A stretch of DNA of 64,000 nucleotides from Pilatotrama ljubarskyi (GCA_022385805.1 MU277723.1:6336-70335); one strand, 5' to 3'; shown: positions 44,742 to 57,585, counted from the first letter of the stretch. Numbers and translations are program-made. The notes: generated by a model not told the origin, from the letters alone.

Positions 44742-47700
44742 CTAGTCGTAGATCGGCAGAGGCATGAGTCTATAGTCATCGTCAGCGACACATGTCAAGT
44801 AGCTCAAACGCAGTTGTAAGACTTACCTGTCCGAGGGGAACAAGAAGTTGTTCGCAAGGTCTTCGCCTTCCAGGAAACGCGTTGGGTACAGTACTGAATT
44901 CACAGGTTAGGGTCGACCAATCGACGGCTCGAAACGGACTCACCAAGGTGACCGCGTAACTCCTGCAGAAGGTGCTCCATCTCCTCTCTTTCCGCTTGGT
45001 CGAAGGGCTTGGGCCCCTTCGACGACGGCCGCTGCCTCTCTTTCTCTTTCTCCTTATCCTTTTGCTGCCCTTGCCCAGCGGGCGGGGTCTCCGGCAGAGG
45101 TATCGACGATGTGCGCGACTCCTCGTAGTCGTCCGCGTGCTCCTTCTCCCGGGCCAAGTTGTCTTCGGAGGTATGAGCATATTGATCAGCAATACGGGCC
45201 TGCCCAGGAGCTTCACGGTCTGCTGCCTCAGAAGGCATGCGTGCCAACGGAGGTTCAGACGGATCGTGATCCTTCATCTGTGAAATCGTCAGTGTCTGGC
45301 ACCTGGCCTGTATTCAGACAGACACTCACTGGTTTGTTCAGCCGCTCGTGATGCACGATGAACTCCTTGTATTGCTTCCATGTCGTGACCAGATCGTCAG
45401 GGATGGCGTGGAAGACCTTGCGGAAGATCTCGGTCTGCCACAGCAATGAGCAGTTGTACGCCGGACTGGGAACAGATCAAAGGGCTTACATTGTGGACAG
45501 CACTAGCGACCCAGACATCCTTCCAGAAAGCATCACAGATCGGATCCTCGAAGCCATACGGATCGACGAGGGGCGTGGGCGTTGGGAGCTGCCAGGGCTT
45601 GTTGCCAAGCTTTGCCGCAAGATGCTTCCGCAAAGTCGCACGAGCGCCTGGGGCCTTGCCCTCCTCATCGTCCGGGTCATCCTTGCCGTTGCGTGCAGGA
45701 GGCTGATCGTCACGAACGGGATCACCTGACGCGTCAGCAGGGGCACCGTACATCTCGCCAGTCTCGAGATGCGCCTGAGGAGGTTCTTGCTGTTGGGAGT
45801 CTCCGTTTGCTGCTGCTGCAGAGGCAGAGCCGTTCTGCCCTTCCCCGCTGGCGACATCGCCGTTTGGCACGCTCCGCTTGTGTAGACCGCTCTGCTCCTC
45901 CAAGTATTCGTGTATAGCTTCAGCCGTTCCATGCTCCTTCGGGGGACGATGCTCAAGGATGATCTTCTCCTCGAGCGTCGGAACGGCAGAACTTGGGAAG
46001 CCGGGCTCCTTCTGACCCTCGCGGTTATACATCTCGCGTTCCTCTTTCAGGAAGCGGTCTCCGGCGGTCGCATCGGCCCCCTTGGTCTTCATACCGGCTT
46101 TCCTCATGAGGATAGAGATGTCTTTCGAACCGACCTCTCCCGTGCCGTGCATAGCTAATCACTCTCTTAGAGAGCCGCCGCTGAGTGCGTGGTAGAGAAA
46201 CATACCTTGCTCCAATCCATCGACCGTGTCATGCAGGAGAGAACCCATAGCCGTGCGCTGCTGCTTCCTGGCTATGTGCGTGACACCGGCCTCCCGTCCG
46301 TATTCCTGCTCACCCTCTGGGTCCCAGTGTTCCTGCTCGTATGACTCCTTCTGAGGCTCGGAGGCCATCAGGTCTTCCTCGTATAAGGCATCGACGTCGA
46401 CTCCCAGATGCTCTCGCATGAGGCGTACACGAAGACTGTGGGCGAAGCGCCCCACTTTGTAGGGCTTGCCGGCCATTGTGCTACAGCACTTGTGAGTTAG
46501 TCTATCAATTATAGTGATGAGGTACTTGCCAGTCGAGCATGTCTGTGTCGCGAATGACAGCTGCGATCTCGGAGTCCCGGTCCCCACGCTGGGATCGCTC
46601 GTTGATGTTTGCGCTGCCTATGATGGCTAGGCGGTCGTCCACAATGAGAACCTTCCCGTGGATGTATACCTTCCACATGTTCAGGACGTTCAAGGCTGAG
46701 ATGACAATTGACAAACTCACCTGCTCCGTAGTGAGCACGTCGCCCCGCAGCCTGCCCCAGTTGCGCAGCGAAAAGACCGTGATGTAGTCGTCCGGCTACA
46801 TATGGGACGTCAGAAAGGTCGCATGATATGGAGCCAAGTTGCTACGCACGTCTATGCCTTCCTTGCGCAAGCGAGCGAAGATAGAATTGGGACCGCGGCA
46901 GATGGTCCTGTTCTGACACTCGAGGATGATACGAATCTGCAGTGAGGCGTCAGCGGATTAAGTAAATCCCCGATGCGCATTGGTACTTACCGCGCTAGCA
47001 TCACTGTGGTCCACAGGGAATGCAAATCCTGGCAGAAGGGGTATGACGATACAACACTTCCAAGGAGTTTTCTCGCGGTGAGCACGAATGATTCGGTGGA
47101 CCAGCGCATCTCCTATCCTGTTCTCGATCTTGACCTCGTTGACGACGGTCCTGCACTTCTATCAGGAATTTGTCTCGCAAAGGTCACTATGAGTCGTGAA
47201 CACTTACGACGTGATGAAGAACTGATTCTCAATGTACACGAAGTGTTCCGACATCTGTATAGCTGAACGAGCTGTCAGTTTATGACGAGCGATCGATTCG
47301 CCGTTGATGCACTCACCCTTCAAGTATGCATTCTGAATCGAGTGCTCGATCCGGTCCGGAGTACCCATGGACCACGGCCCAGCAGAGCGACATATCTGCA
47401 GCTCGCATGTCCCAGTCAAGCCCATCTCTGCCAACTCGCCAGGCTTGAACTCCGGTGGTGGCAGCAAGAATGGCATGGCACGAGAATGGTTCTACCAAAC
47501 GGCGGTCAGCATCCTGACTTACCAGCACCGGAGGGCTGCCTACCTTAATCCTGAGCAAGTAGTTCCACCTGCAAGCATCGAGTGAGCCGCCGCATCTCTT
47601 CATGTGGATGTAACCCTACCGCTGCACAAAATGTCTGGCAAGATCACGGGCGGGCTGACCAACGACCTGCATCGAAACATCATGCCTAGGAGGTCTTCAG

Positions 47701-50700
47701 TGAATGATCTAGCACGCTACAAAGCCATATGACTTACCAAGGCATCCGGGGGACCTTGCTTCTGTCATACATGTCCTCATGCGGCTTGTTCAAAGCATGG
47801 AAGTCGAGGACGCGGGGGTTGCTGTAGTCCTTGCCTGTTCAGCAGTTAGCACTGACCATGAGTGCTCGTGATCATAGAACATAGGTACCAGGCCATATGT
47901 ATTCCGGACCCTCCGGACCAGGGTCAGGATCATCGACGAGTACGTGCTGAGGAGTATCCCATCTACGCAATTGTCAGAAAATTGCGAGGTAGGGGTACTT
48001 GACGATGCGTACCGGCCGAAGCAGTGGTCAAGGCCGCCCATGAACGCGATGGTCTGGTCAATGACACACATCTTCTCATGCTATGCTGGGCGTCAGTCAT
48101 GCTCTGTGATCGGAATGAGGATCTGACATACGTGAGCCCAGTAGAACGTGCCGGTCTGGAAGTGAGAAGGCGATCGCTGGACCATGATATTTGGGTGAAG
48201 TGAGGTCAGGCGTTGCTTAGCGTAGCTGGGCGACACCAGTCAGTAGGGATTGGACAGAGACACCCATACACATACTTGCTGTCCGTGGGCGTCGTCCTGC
48301 TCGACACCTCTTGGCTAAGGAAGATTGAGTACGCAGTGGGTTAAGGAGATCATAACCACATACTAGAGAATGATATAAATCTTGACACCCTCCTTCGCTT
48401 TCTTCTCTAACAAGCGGTCAAGACGGTATCGTTCCTTGTTCGGTCGACGCAGTTGCAGCTCTGCATACTGTCAGCGATACGCCTGACTTCTGAAAAAGAT
48501 GCAATTACCTGGAGAGAGCCACCAATCATGGATCTGAATTGTCTCACGTGCGAGAAGAATCGCTCTGGACAAATTCCAGAAGTAGTCACGCTACGACCAT
48601 GACATGAGCATCCAAGCGTGAGGGAGAACCTGAAAACCTTACTCCATCTACCAGCCACTGTGCAGCCACGTTCAGTCTAATGGGCGCGAAGCTATCAAAC
48701 CGGTTCCTGCCCGTATAGTGGCTCTCTCGTGCCACCCGTTCGAACGCCGCGATCCATTGCAGCATCTGTCGCTCATTCTTCGCGTACAGCTTCAGGCGCG
48801 TCTGCGAGTTCACGATGTAGAACGTGTGCTTCGACACGTCCTTTGAGCTCTTCTTCTTCCGCTTCCCCGCGTCCTCCTCCGTCATTGGCCGCACTTCATC
48901 CTCGCCGATGTGGTCGCGGTCGTGCATGTCACCCTCGAGGGGGTTCGTATTTGTGGACGGATCAAGCATGGGCGTCATGCGGTGGGAGGATGGGCGGGAG
49001 CCACTGCTCGACGAGCTTGCTGACGAGCTTGAGCGACGTCTGCCGTTCTGCGCGCCTGGATGCGCGTCGTTCACGGACGCGTTCTCGTGTTGTTGTGTGC
49101 GATGGCCGTGGTTGTGTTGGTGCCCGAAGTGCAGGACTTTCGAGATCGAGCTCTTGATGGATCCCACAGTAGAGGCAAGGCGCTTGCGCGGCCGGGGCTG
49201 GTACTCAATCTTCGCCTTCTCTTGCCCATGAGCTTTCACCTCGTCTTCGCGGTCGCTGTCATGTTCGTCCAGCTGATGGAAGAGGTTCAGACCCTGACGA
49301 TAGTAGCGCGTCGGACGCTCAATCTTGAAGTCCTGATCGATCAGGAACACGTCCCAGACTTTGAGCTGGAACGCATAGTGAGCCGAAGTACCACGATACG
49401 GAGCGGAACCATGCGTGGACATACCTCTCCCATTTCTTCCATAACAGCCATGTAGCTCTCTCGGACAGCGCACCATCTCTGCTTCTTCTTGTCCCGCCAG
49501 CCTGCCGCTCTACGGCCGAACACAGCCTTTGGAGCCACGGCCTCCATGCGGAGGAAACCTGCCTTGTATTGGGCCCCACCAGACTGTGCAAGCGCGATCG
49601 TCAGAGCACCCAGCTCCAAGAAGCCAGCCAAGCGATTCACGGAAGGGTGGAACATCTAGATGACCGTCAGGACGAGATGCGACGACCATATGCGCATTTC
49701 CAACGTACAACTGCGCGGATGAGCCCTATTAAGTAGTTCTCGAGGGTCTCGCGCTGGAGGCGAGCGAAGTCGGCGCGACCGACATCGTTGCCACGTTCCT
49801 TCAAGAACTTGAAGTACGGAAGAGCTACCAGATGTCAACCTCGTGCCGACCAGGATGGGCATCATGCACTTACTGGTCAGAGGGAACTCGGGGAGCGTCT
49901 CTATGTCCCGGTTGTATGCATTGGACAGAGTGTAGTGACCATGCAGAGAGAGGAACTCGCGCAACTGGCGGTACACAACCCAGCGCACCACGCCGTTCGC
50001 GTACTCACACTCGATCCGGAATACGGCCTTGTTCCCATGAAGAGGATGCAAGCTGTCGCTCACGCGGATCCGCAATCTGTGAAATAGCGCAGGCACCCTC
50101 CGGTGTCCCTTGTCGTCGCGCTCGAACCATAGTCGCAACATCAGTGTCGCGAGGCCGCCCGTGATGAGCTCGTCAGTGATATTCACATTAGGGGGCACGA
50201 CGGCTCTGGGCGTCGGCATCTGGGCCTTGGCTTGGCCAGCGATGTGAGGTATCAGTGAGCGCAGTCTACCCCATTTTGGCGCGGCCGACGAGCGCCCCTC
50301 CCGGTCGATATGGGGCATAGAACGCGAGTATCGCAGACGATGAGAACTCGCTGGGGACCGCGCAGACTCAGGCTGAGCCTGGGCTTCTTGGTCCTCGCCC
50401 TCCTGCGTTTGGGGTCCCGTCTCTGTGCGAGAGCGAGAGAAGCTAAATTGTGCTTCCTCATCCTTGGGAGTGCCCCTAGGCGACTCTGAAAGCCATTTCA
50501 TAGGGTTCCAAGCATCGGGGAAGTAACTCTCCTTCCTCTTGTGTTTGCGTTCTGCGATCTCGCGTTCGCGGTCCCGCAGCTCTTGGTCACCATACTCGAG
50601 CGCGCCTCGGAAGGGGGTTCCAGCTGGAGGGAAGTCATGCGTATGATCGCGGTCTTCCTCCGCTTGCGAACCGTCTTCATGCTGCCTGGAGGTGGTGGGA

Positions 50701-51442
50701 GAGATGGCGTGCCCATGGGCGCTCGAGAGCGAGTAGTTATATGAGATGGACCGGGGAGGGCCGGTCCTCTGCTGCGGCGTTCCGGGCTGAGCTATGAAGC
50801 CGCGAGTAGTGGAGATAGACAAGCCGCGACGCTCGCGCCGCTTCTTCTCGTCCGAGTACGGCTTAGCAGTGGGGAAGGACGTCTTGGAAGCCGGTGTCGC
50901 AGGCGTTGCGGGCTGTTCATCCGCGGGGTGGATTTCGGGTTGTTCACTCTCTTGATCGGTTTGCTGCTGTTTCTAACACGCTAGATGAGTACCACTGTGC
51001 TACCTTATCTGGTGAAGGACTGCTGCAGAACACTAAAGCGCTGTCATGCGCCATAAGACACACTCGACTGAGGTAGTTCACCATCCTGGCGATGTCGCAG
51101 CCCACTCGACTCATGAACAGGGACTCACATCTGGCGGCTTGTCTGGAGGCGCCTTCTCGTCCTCGCCAGGCTGTCTGCCGTCATCTCTCCATGGTCTCTC
51201 GTCCTGAAGTTGCTCCCTGTGACTACGGTTGAAACTCGAAGGATTGTCCTACAGCAGCGCGTGAGCACCCCCCCACGCCTCCTGGCGCGACCTAAATGGA
51301 GTGAACGTACGACGGGTGGTTGCGCCAGCGGAGGGGTAGAAGGATGCTCCTGTTTGTCGGCTTCGCGGTCATTGGCATTTGTCGCGATGGCATGCTTGAT
51401 GACCTCGAAGAGGCCCTCAGGCGGCCTGGCGAGAGAAACCAT
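44742..51442 (-). CDS. SPO14: PX-PH phospholipase D (SPO14/PLD1 type)
   Basis: Hydrolyses phosphatidylcholine to phosphatidic acid and choline at membranes; in yeast Spo14 this is PIP2-stimulated and needed for sporulation and secretion. About twenty exons run from an ATG at 51442 (MVSLARPPEGLFEVIKHA) to a TAG at 44742-44744 after LMPLPIYD. Domain order: a disordered N-terminus; a PX domain around 50100-49860 (FRIECEYANGVVRWVVYRQL, LREFLSLHGHYTL); a PH domain (KKKQRWCAVRESYMAVME, DVFLIDQDFKIER, RQMLQWIAAFERVA); the first catalytic H-x-K-x4-D (HEKMCVIDQTIAFMGGLD); a conserved middle (LLPPPEFKP, HFVYIENQFFITS); the second H-x-K-x4-D (IHGKVLIVDDRLAIIGSANI) followed by ERSQRGDRDSE. A long acidic, Gln/Pro-rich C-terminal region holds the family's closing blocks (DPICDAFWKDVW). 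Start and first three exons are less certain than the rest; the intron near 50970-51128 is unusually long. Confidence 0.93.
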
Positions 51443-51990
51443 ATCGCTCTCGAGGTATATATGGGGCAAGATATCAACCCGGGGTATGGTGAGAGGAGGT
51501 TGGGGGAGAAAGCCTCGGGACGCTGGACAGGTACTACTGTATATGACGTCTCGGCGCGCCTGGCGCCCGCGCTGCACATACAGTAGTCGCTCAGCGCTCA
51601 AATCCGTGGAGTTTCATCTGCTTCGCATCCTTCATCTCCGGCGAATCCCCGGCATCAGCGCGGCTCACGTATGCATGCATCTGTACAGATATCTCTGCGC
51701 AAGAGCTCGACGTCGCGTGTATGCTGAGGCGCGTCGGCCGGGGACGTCTGTAGCGCTGGCACTACTGTACGTCGGGCCGAATGAGTGGGCGGGATATGCC
51801 GAGCGCACGCTTCCGAACGCGTCGGTGGCAGACGCTTCAAGTTCCTGCGCACGCGGAGCGAGTCTTGCTCTCCGCCTCCGACATGCAGCACTCTCACCAG
51901 CTCTTCTGGCACCAGCCTCTTCCTCTTTCTCGCCCATCCTGACTCATTCCGTGTCTTATCTCTGTGAATATATCCACGTACCATCGTGAA
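51443..51990. promoter_or_regulatory. divergent promoter region of PLD and the PHD-finger gene
   Basis: The 548 bp between two outward-facing start codons must serve both genes. No specific binding site stood out. Confidence 0.4.
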
Positions 51991-53572
51991 ATGGCTCCAG
52001 TCATCAGCGCTCCTCCAAGACTGTCGTGCGTGCGATGCAACAAGAACCACGATACTCCTGCTGCCTTTTTGATGGCCTGCTGCAAATGCGAGCGAGCATG
52101 GCATCACAGTGCGTACATGGTATACTCTAGCTTCTCTGTAACTCATACGTCCCAGCATGTCACATTCCTCCCGTAACGGAGATGGAGATTATGGGTCGTA
52201 TCGACGCAGATGAGAACGGCAAACGCGACGCTGGCCTGTCAGCTTGGCAATGCCGACGCTGTACGAAGAAGACTCGCGTTGAGGCTCCTGCACCTATCCC
52301 GACACAAGTATCGGGTTCCGCGCAGAAGAACATCGCTCCTCGTGGACCTACAGGGAGGGGAGGGGATCGGAAGGGATATGCTGCTCCGGTAGCCAGGAGT
52401 CCCTCTGTCCCAGTCGTGCCAAGCTCTCGGTCTGATTCGGCTAGCACTCAAGCTCCAATACGTACACAATGTCCTGTCATAGAGATCGACGACGATATCG
52501 AAATGGTCGATGCCGTGCCTCCACCAGTCCCTATGAAGCAGCCCAAGCCAAGTATAGCAAACGTCCCCACCAGTATACCCGCCCGTCAGGACCCCCGGAA
52601 AATACCCTCATCTGGCACCTCGAGTGTTCTTGCACCCGCAGAACCCGCAAATTCCGTCAATAATACCAATACTATCCCATCCTCAAGTGCGGCATCACAC
52701 AGAGGCCAGGTAAACATTGGGCTGTCTGGGGATCGGAGCGACGGCTAACTATCGTGACTCTTCAGAAACGCAAGGCCAAGGATGCCTTCGTGATCACGCC
52801 CTTGCCGCGTCCTCAAGTGGCGGCGAAACAGACGCAGTCTAGACCATCGCGCCAACGAAGTCCTGCTGGCCGCGATACGCCTGCCTCCGTAGACGCGCCA
52901 CGCCCCATCGAGATGGAGCAGAGACAGCCTTCTCCTGCGCGCGCGTCACCTCCGCGGAGACTTCCACTTCCATCGCCATCGTCGGTCGACATAAATGACA
53001 TTCGCACGCTCATCTCCAACATGCGGGCGGGAGGGCAACTCAAACCCCCTCCATCGGTAGACTACGTCCTGCGCCGGCCAAGCACTTCGCAGAAGTGTCC
53101 AACACCTCAGGCTCAGCTGAAGGCACCTGTCGAGCGGCGCTCGCAGACTAGAGATCTCGAAGAGGTCGAACGCAAGTTGGACGACTTCTCTATGGATGTC
53201 GACCTACCGGAACCTGTTCTCCCACGCGACCCCGAGCCTAACCTGGAACTAGAACCAGTTCCGGACCCACACAACATCGACGACCTTTACGGAGATGTCG
53301 CGCCGCAGTACCGTAATGAACCTGCCCCTCCTCGAGCGAAGTCTACCGCTCCCGCCCAGGAACGCCTTCTCTTCACGCTGCAGAAGAAGCGTATCTCGGA
53401 GAAGGATCACTCGCCCCTTGGAGCAGCAATACCTGGATTGCAGAGCGACCGCGCGAGGAAGCCGCGGAAGGGCCCTGCCCGTCAGCTCAAGGGAAAGGCG
53501 TTGCAGAAGAGGCAGGCCGATGGCCTCTTTTTCCATGTCGAGGAGGTCGACTGGGGGGAAAGCGGAGACTAG
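51991..53572 (+). CDS. PHD-finger-like nuclear protein
   Basis: Three exons (introns near 52108-52155 and 52709-52766) encode roughly 490 aa. The N-terminus is a PHD-type zinc finger: Cys-Val-Arg-Cys, then about 15 residues to CCKC, the His/Cys pair in WHHTCHIPP (the Cys created by splicing), and a final WQCRRC after a long loop. These are enough ligands for two zinc ions in the cross-braced order C-C-C-C-H-C-C-C. PHD fingers usually read histone tails. The remainder is disordered and Pro/Ser-rich, with an acidic helix (DLEEVERKLDDFSMDVDLPE) and a basic C-terminal part (RKPRKGPARQLKGKALQKRQ), ending FFHVEEVDWGESGD. A role in chromatin or transcription is inferred. I know no named orthologue. 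It shares a promoter region with PLD. Confidence 0.78.
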
Positions 53573-53955
53573 AGCGGCTTGCGGAGTCGACCTGTGCGAA
53601 TTTTTCATCGATCTGATTAGGATGTATCCGTAGCTCCTCTTCCCGTGTTATATCTTCGTGTTTGTATAGGCATGTTCGGTCGACTTCGACTTGGTCATTG
53701 AGCCGCCCACCCTTCGTTAGGTCTACTAATTATTAGACTCGCTGACGCGTCGCGCGCGCGCGACGCGATCGATACGCGTGACATCACCGTAGATAGTGTA
53801 GTGAGCGCCTATTATCTGCGACAGTTTTTGTACATCCGCCTCCGTCTCTCCGAGTCCGCACTCTTAATAGTTGTCAAGCTTCCTAACACAATTTTTCGCG
53901 CAGATAGCGTTAAAGAGCGCGTATCTCTACCACCTCGATCATTGTGCTAGGGGAT
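53573..53955. other. upstream region of the SET-TAD3 gene
   Basis: Contains the CG palindrome with two ACGCGT boxes; otherwise no gene. Confidence 0.5.
53745..53779. promoter_or_regulatory. 22-bp perfect CG palindrome flanked by two ACGCGT (MCB) boxes
   Basis: Positions 53746-53767 read identically on both strands (CGCGTCGCGCG and its mirror). An ACGCGT hexamer overlaps its left edge (53745-53750) and another lies at 53774-53779. ACGCGT is the MluI cell-cycle box bound by MBF in fungi. The cluster lies about 180-210 bp upstream of the SET-TAD3 start codon. Confidence 0.45.
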
Positions 53956-55914
53956 ATGGCGAGTGAATTGTGCGAATCGTGGCCTGGTGCCGGCCCGTCC
54001 TCTGTTCGAAAAGCCCCAGAGCATCTGAATAGCTCAGGACTCCGCATAGAATACGCGGAAGGCAAGGGCCGCGGAGTGTATGGTAACAGAAATACTGCGC
54101 ACATTTTGGCCACTCCGACTGATGCAAAGGCAATCGCAGCATGCCGGGAGATCCCACCGCAAACTCTCATTGAGGTCAGCCCCGTCCTACTCTTCAGCGC
54201 GGAAGAGTACGATGCCCACGGGAAACACACCGTGTTGGACCACTACACGTTCAAGTGGCGAGATGGCCGTATGGCGCTTGCTCTTGGTTTGGGTGCGCCG
54301 TCTACTGCTCATAACATCCTATGCGAGGAGTGCTAACCGGCTCTTCGCTCAGGTTCTCTGTTTAACCACTCGCAGAGGCCAAACGTATCCTACACGATCG
54401 ACTCGGCTACGGAGTCCATACGCTATGTGACAACGCGACGGGTGTCGCCCGACGAGGAGCTCTGCATATTCTACGGCCATCAGCTGTGGTTTGATCCTGT
54501 CGACACAGCTGATGCTGCCGGCCCACTGGTTCCCGAGGAGAGAGACGATGGATGGGGTGGTCTTGCAAACTTGGATGGCGAAGATGAGAATGATTCTGCA
54601 CGCCGGGAGGGATCGCCCTTCGATTTCTCTGAGGAGGGCGCTCGTGACAAGATCGTGCCAGAAGACGAGCTCCCTTTCACTCGAATTAAGCTCACTCCAG
54701 AAGATATAGAGGAGGAAGATATGGATGCAGTCAGAAGAGGTAATACCATGGCCTATGAGAGCTTGAACCGCACTAATATGCCTGGCCAGAGGATGCATGG
54801 GTCGTGGACCTGCCTGATCCTCGACTCGCGGCTGTCATGCTCAAGTACGTCCGAAACTCCGACGTACGCGATGCCTGAACGATTGACACGAGTTCGTTAC
54901 AGATGGCTCAAGCAAAGCGGTTTCGACACGCCCTCTATGGCGCACCTCAAACGCATACGCAAGCTGGATGACAGGATGAGCATGGTGCTCATCCTCACGC
55001 GCGAACACACGTCTCCGCCTGTGTTTCCGAGCGATATCCAGCTTCCACCTCCATATAGTCTGCCAGTGCCGAAGACTGCCGCGCTGACAATGTCATCACT
55101 GAAGCTGAAGTCGTCGCTATGGCCTACGATATACGCTCCCCGCAAGAAGTTCGAACCGGAGCCATGGTCAAGAGGGAAGGTTCGGTGGGCTTGTGAGGCA
55201 ATGAAGGAGGTGGTGAAGAGAGCACAAGAGGCCGGCCGGAATGGCGAGGTAGGTACGATGTCCTATGCGCTGCTCCTCTGGCCGCTCATATGCATGCAGT
55301 TACCTATAGCGGCCTATGTTCCTGTGCCGTGTGACGACGAGACCAGGATCGCTACACAATTACTCGAACCTCTCAGTGCGCACGACACGCGCAAGTCCGC
55401 CTCTCATCCCCTGCGACACTCCATCATAAACCTCGTCCGCGCAGTTGGCGAGCTGCGTGCATCGTTGACGTCTGCCGAGGCGAAGTCGCCCGCGCCTCAA
55501 CTCACACCCATCGTAGACCCTCCAACACCTTCTCCACTGCCCACTCCCTATGGTGTTCCCTCGGCTGATCAGGTCGCTGTCGCCTTGTCTTCGCCTCGCC
55601 CCGGAACTCCCTCTGCCCAGTCACAGTCCGAAGCTCGAAATGGTGCGCACTACTTGCTGACGTCGCTCACGCTCTTCACGACACACGAGCCCTGCGTGAT
55701 GTGCAGCATGGCGCTCCTCCATTCCCGAGTCAAGGAGGTGTTCTATCTCTATCCAATGGAGAAGACAGGCGGATGCGGGAGCATAACGTGTGTGCCCAGG
55801 CTGGAAGGCGTCAATCACCGGTATGCGGTCAATAGGTGGAAGTTCGTGGGAACGATGGCAGAGGAGTGGAAGAAACGGTGGGGGCTGGATGTGGACGAGA
55901 CGTGCGATGCGTAG
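53956..55914 (+). CDS. TAD3: SET-domain / TAD3 (tRNA A34 deaminase subunit) fusion
   Basis: Six exons give 560 aa; introns at 54083-54139, 54293-54352, 54740-54789, 54845-54902 and 55249-55299 all keep frame. Residues about 25-150 form a short SET domain: GKGRGVYACREIPPQTLIEV, the NHS signature in SLFNHSQRPNVSYT, and DEELCIFYG. A roughly 70-residue acidic linker follows. From about residue 223 the protein is TAD3/ADAT3: DAWVVDLPDPRLAAVMLKWL, SLWPTIYAPRK, LPIAAYVPVP, then the deaminase fold with HPLRHSI (about 391; the catalytic Glu of H-A-E is missing, as in Tad3) and EPCVMCSMALLHSRVKEVFY (about 487; zinc Cys pair). Tad3 pairs with catalytic Tad2 to convert wobble adenosine 34 to inosine. The SET part could methylate a protein substrate, but its activity is unknown. 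No stop or start lies between the parts. Two overlapping transcripts remain possible. Confidence 0.85.
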
Positions 55915-55936
55915 GATGTCACGAAAGGCAGGATTC

Positions 55937-56410
55937 CTATAATGGGAGGCCTCGAGAGGGCTGATGCTCATCTCGTCGCTCGCGTTCTGGTGTTGAGTCC
56001 AGGGGAACGACTGTCGTGTCTCCGTGCTTGAACGTCCGCAAGCCAGTACGTAGGATGCGCAGCCGACTTGGGCAGTTGGGGTCAGGGCAGGCCACGTCCG
56101 CGTCTGTAGACATCCAGTCGTTCTTCGCAGTTACGCGCTGCTTCGCCGCGAGGAGGGGTAGCACAGCACCTGTTGGCGAGTCGACCCTTCAACATGAGTA
56201 GGAGGCATTGGAACGCGGAGCGGCCTCACCCAGGGAATAGATAGAAATGCCTTGTCCGGGTGGGAGGTAGAGCATCTCGCCCTCGAGGGTGAAGTAATCT
56301 CCCTCCTTCGCCCCACACATGACGCGCTTCCCCGGAGGGCAGACTACTTCTACTCGTAGATCATAGAGTTGAAATGTGTCGTTTGCCTGTTGATCCTGCG
56401 GGGATGCCAT
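55937..56410 (-). CDS. TIGR04076 family protein
   Basis: Two exons (intron 56170-56229) give 137 aa. The family core is clear: LYDLRVEVVCPPGKRVMCGA, EGDYFTLEGEMLYLPPGQ, GISIYSLGAVLPLLAAKQR (formed across the intron), DADVACPDPNCPSRLRILRT. TIGR04076 proteins occur in bacteria and fungi, are small and soluble, and have no established function; the conserved Cys residues hint at metal or redox chemistry. The stop lies 22 bp from the TAD3 stop on the opposite strand, so the 3' UTRs must overlap. Confidence 0.8.
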
Positions 56411-57585
56411 AGAATGTCTTTATGTACGTATGGAACGCTGTGGGTCCACCGCCTTCAACGTACTTATAGGGAGATCCGAGGCGAGAGAGGTGACACACCT
56501 AGTCTTTATCTCTCGGAACGATTTCCCCCACCTTTGGGGGCTCGGCAATTGCCAGGTCACATGCATGGCGCTAAAGGGGTGACGCGTCAACAGTCGTCAA
56601 CAACGCGTGGCGCAGAAGCGCTGGGCACTCCAGTCGTCGCGTCCACTGCCCGTGCGTCGTGAGTGTAACACGTCCTATCTAACAGTGGCAGCCGAGCCGA
56701 AAGGTTACTCTTCAGTTTGTCTTGTGGCTGAGTCCTACTGTAGTCCAGAATATTATACCAAAAAATGTCTTTGGTGCCCCATGACTATCAGCTTGATGGT
56801 CCCGGTACTTGTATACAGCACAATGCTCACATTGATAGGGCTGTACCCCATCGGATAATGATGTTGGCGAAGGCGGGTGGCATTGGAGTGAGGATGTTGA
56901 TAGCATGACTTTACCTTACTTGTTGATGGAAGAGCTTCTCGCCCCTGCGCCAGAACTTGCCACAAACAGCGAGTCCACATGTGAGTCAGCCGGGAGCCAG
57001 GGACTACAACGAGCTACGTTCTGGGGGCTTTCAAGTTGAACAGTGAGGTGCAGTGTCTTCGGTGGCTGCAGCGGTATCCTCGCCTCGCAAAAGTGTAGAC
57101 TGACTGTCTTTGCCGGTGTACTATTTCCGTTGCAGTCTCCAGATTGTACCCCTCCTCGATGTGACAAATCCCCATGACCGACCTGCACGTAAGTCTGCTG
57201 ACTGCGAGAAGACTCACTGGGTGGAAGGACCTCGGAGTCGGAGCTCGAGTAGACGGGAGTAAACGACAGATTAATACCTATCCGCACGCACTCTAAGCTG
57301 TTCCAAGGGTCCGAGTCCGTTGCCTATTGCGGAGTATGAATAGCCACGAGTGCGAGACACGGTCACGGGAACTGCACACCTGGAGTAAGCCAGCTACCTC
57401 CACGCCTCGAACAGGTTGTAATCACTCCTTCTCGGTGCGCCTCTCCAATGTATTCTAGCCCCGTCATAGGTCGTCTATGCGAATATAGTAGTGAGCAGCG
57501 CAGATCTATGGAGGTAGTATGGCACGACTTGCTTTCATTTTCTGTCTGTCGTCTTTGAGTCCGAACCACTACGTGTCCCGCCGAA
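56411..57585. other. intergenic before the Tnp2-like gene
   Basis: No coding signal. CACTA sits at 57577 a few bases upstream of the Tnp2 start (CACTACGTGTCCCGCCG), but no matching inverted copy was seen downstream, so element ends were not defined. Confidence 0.4.
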
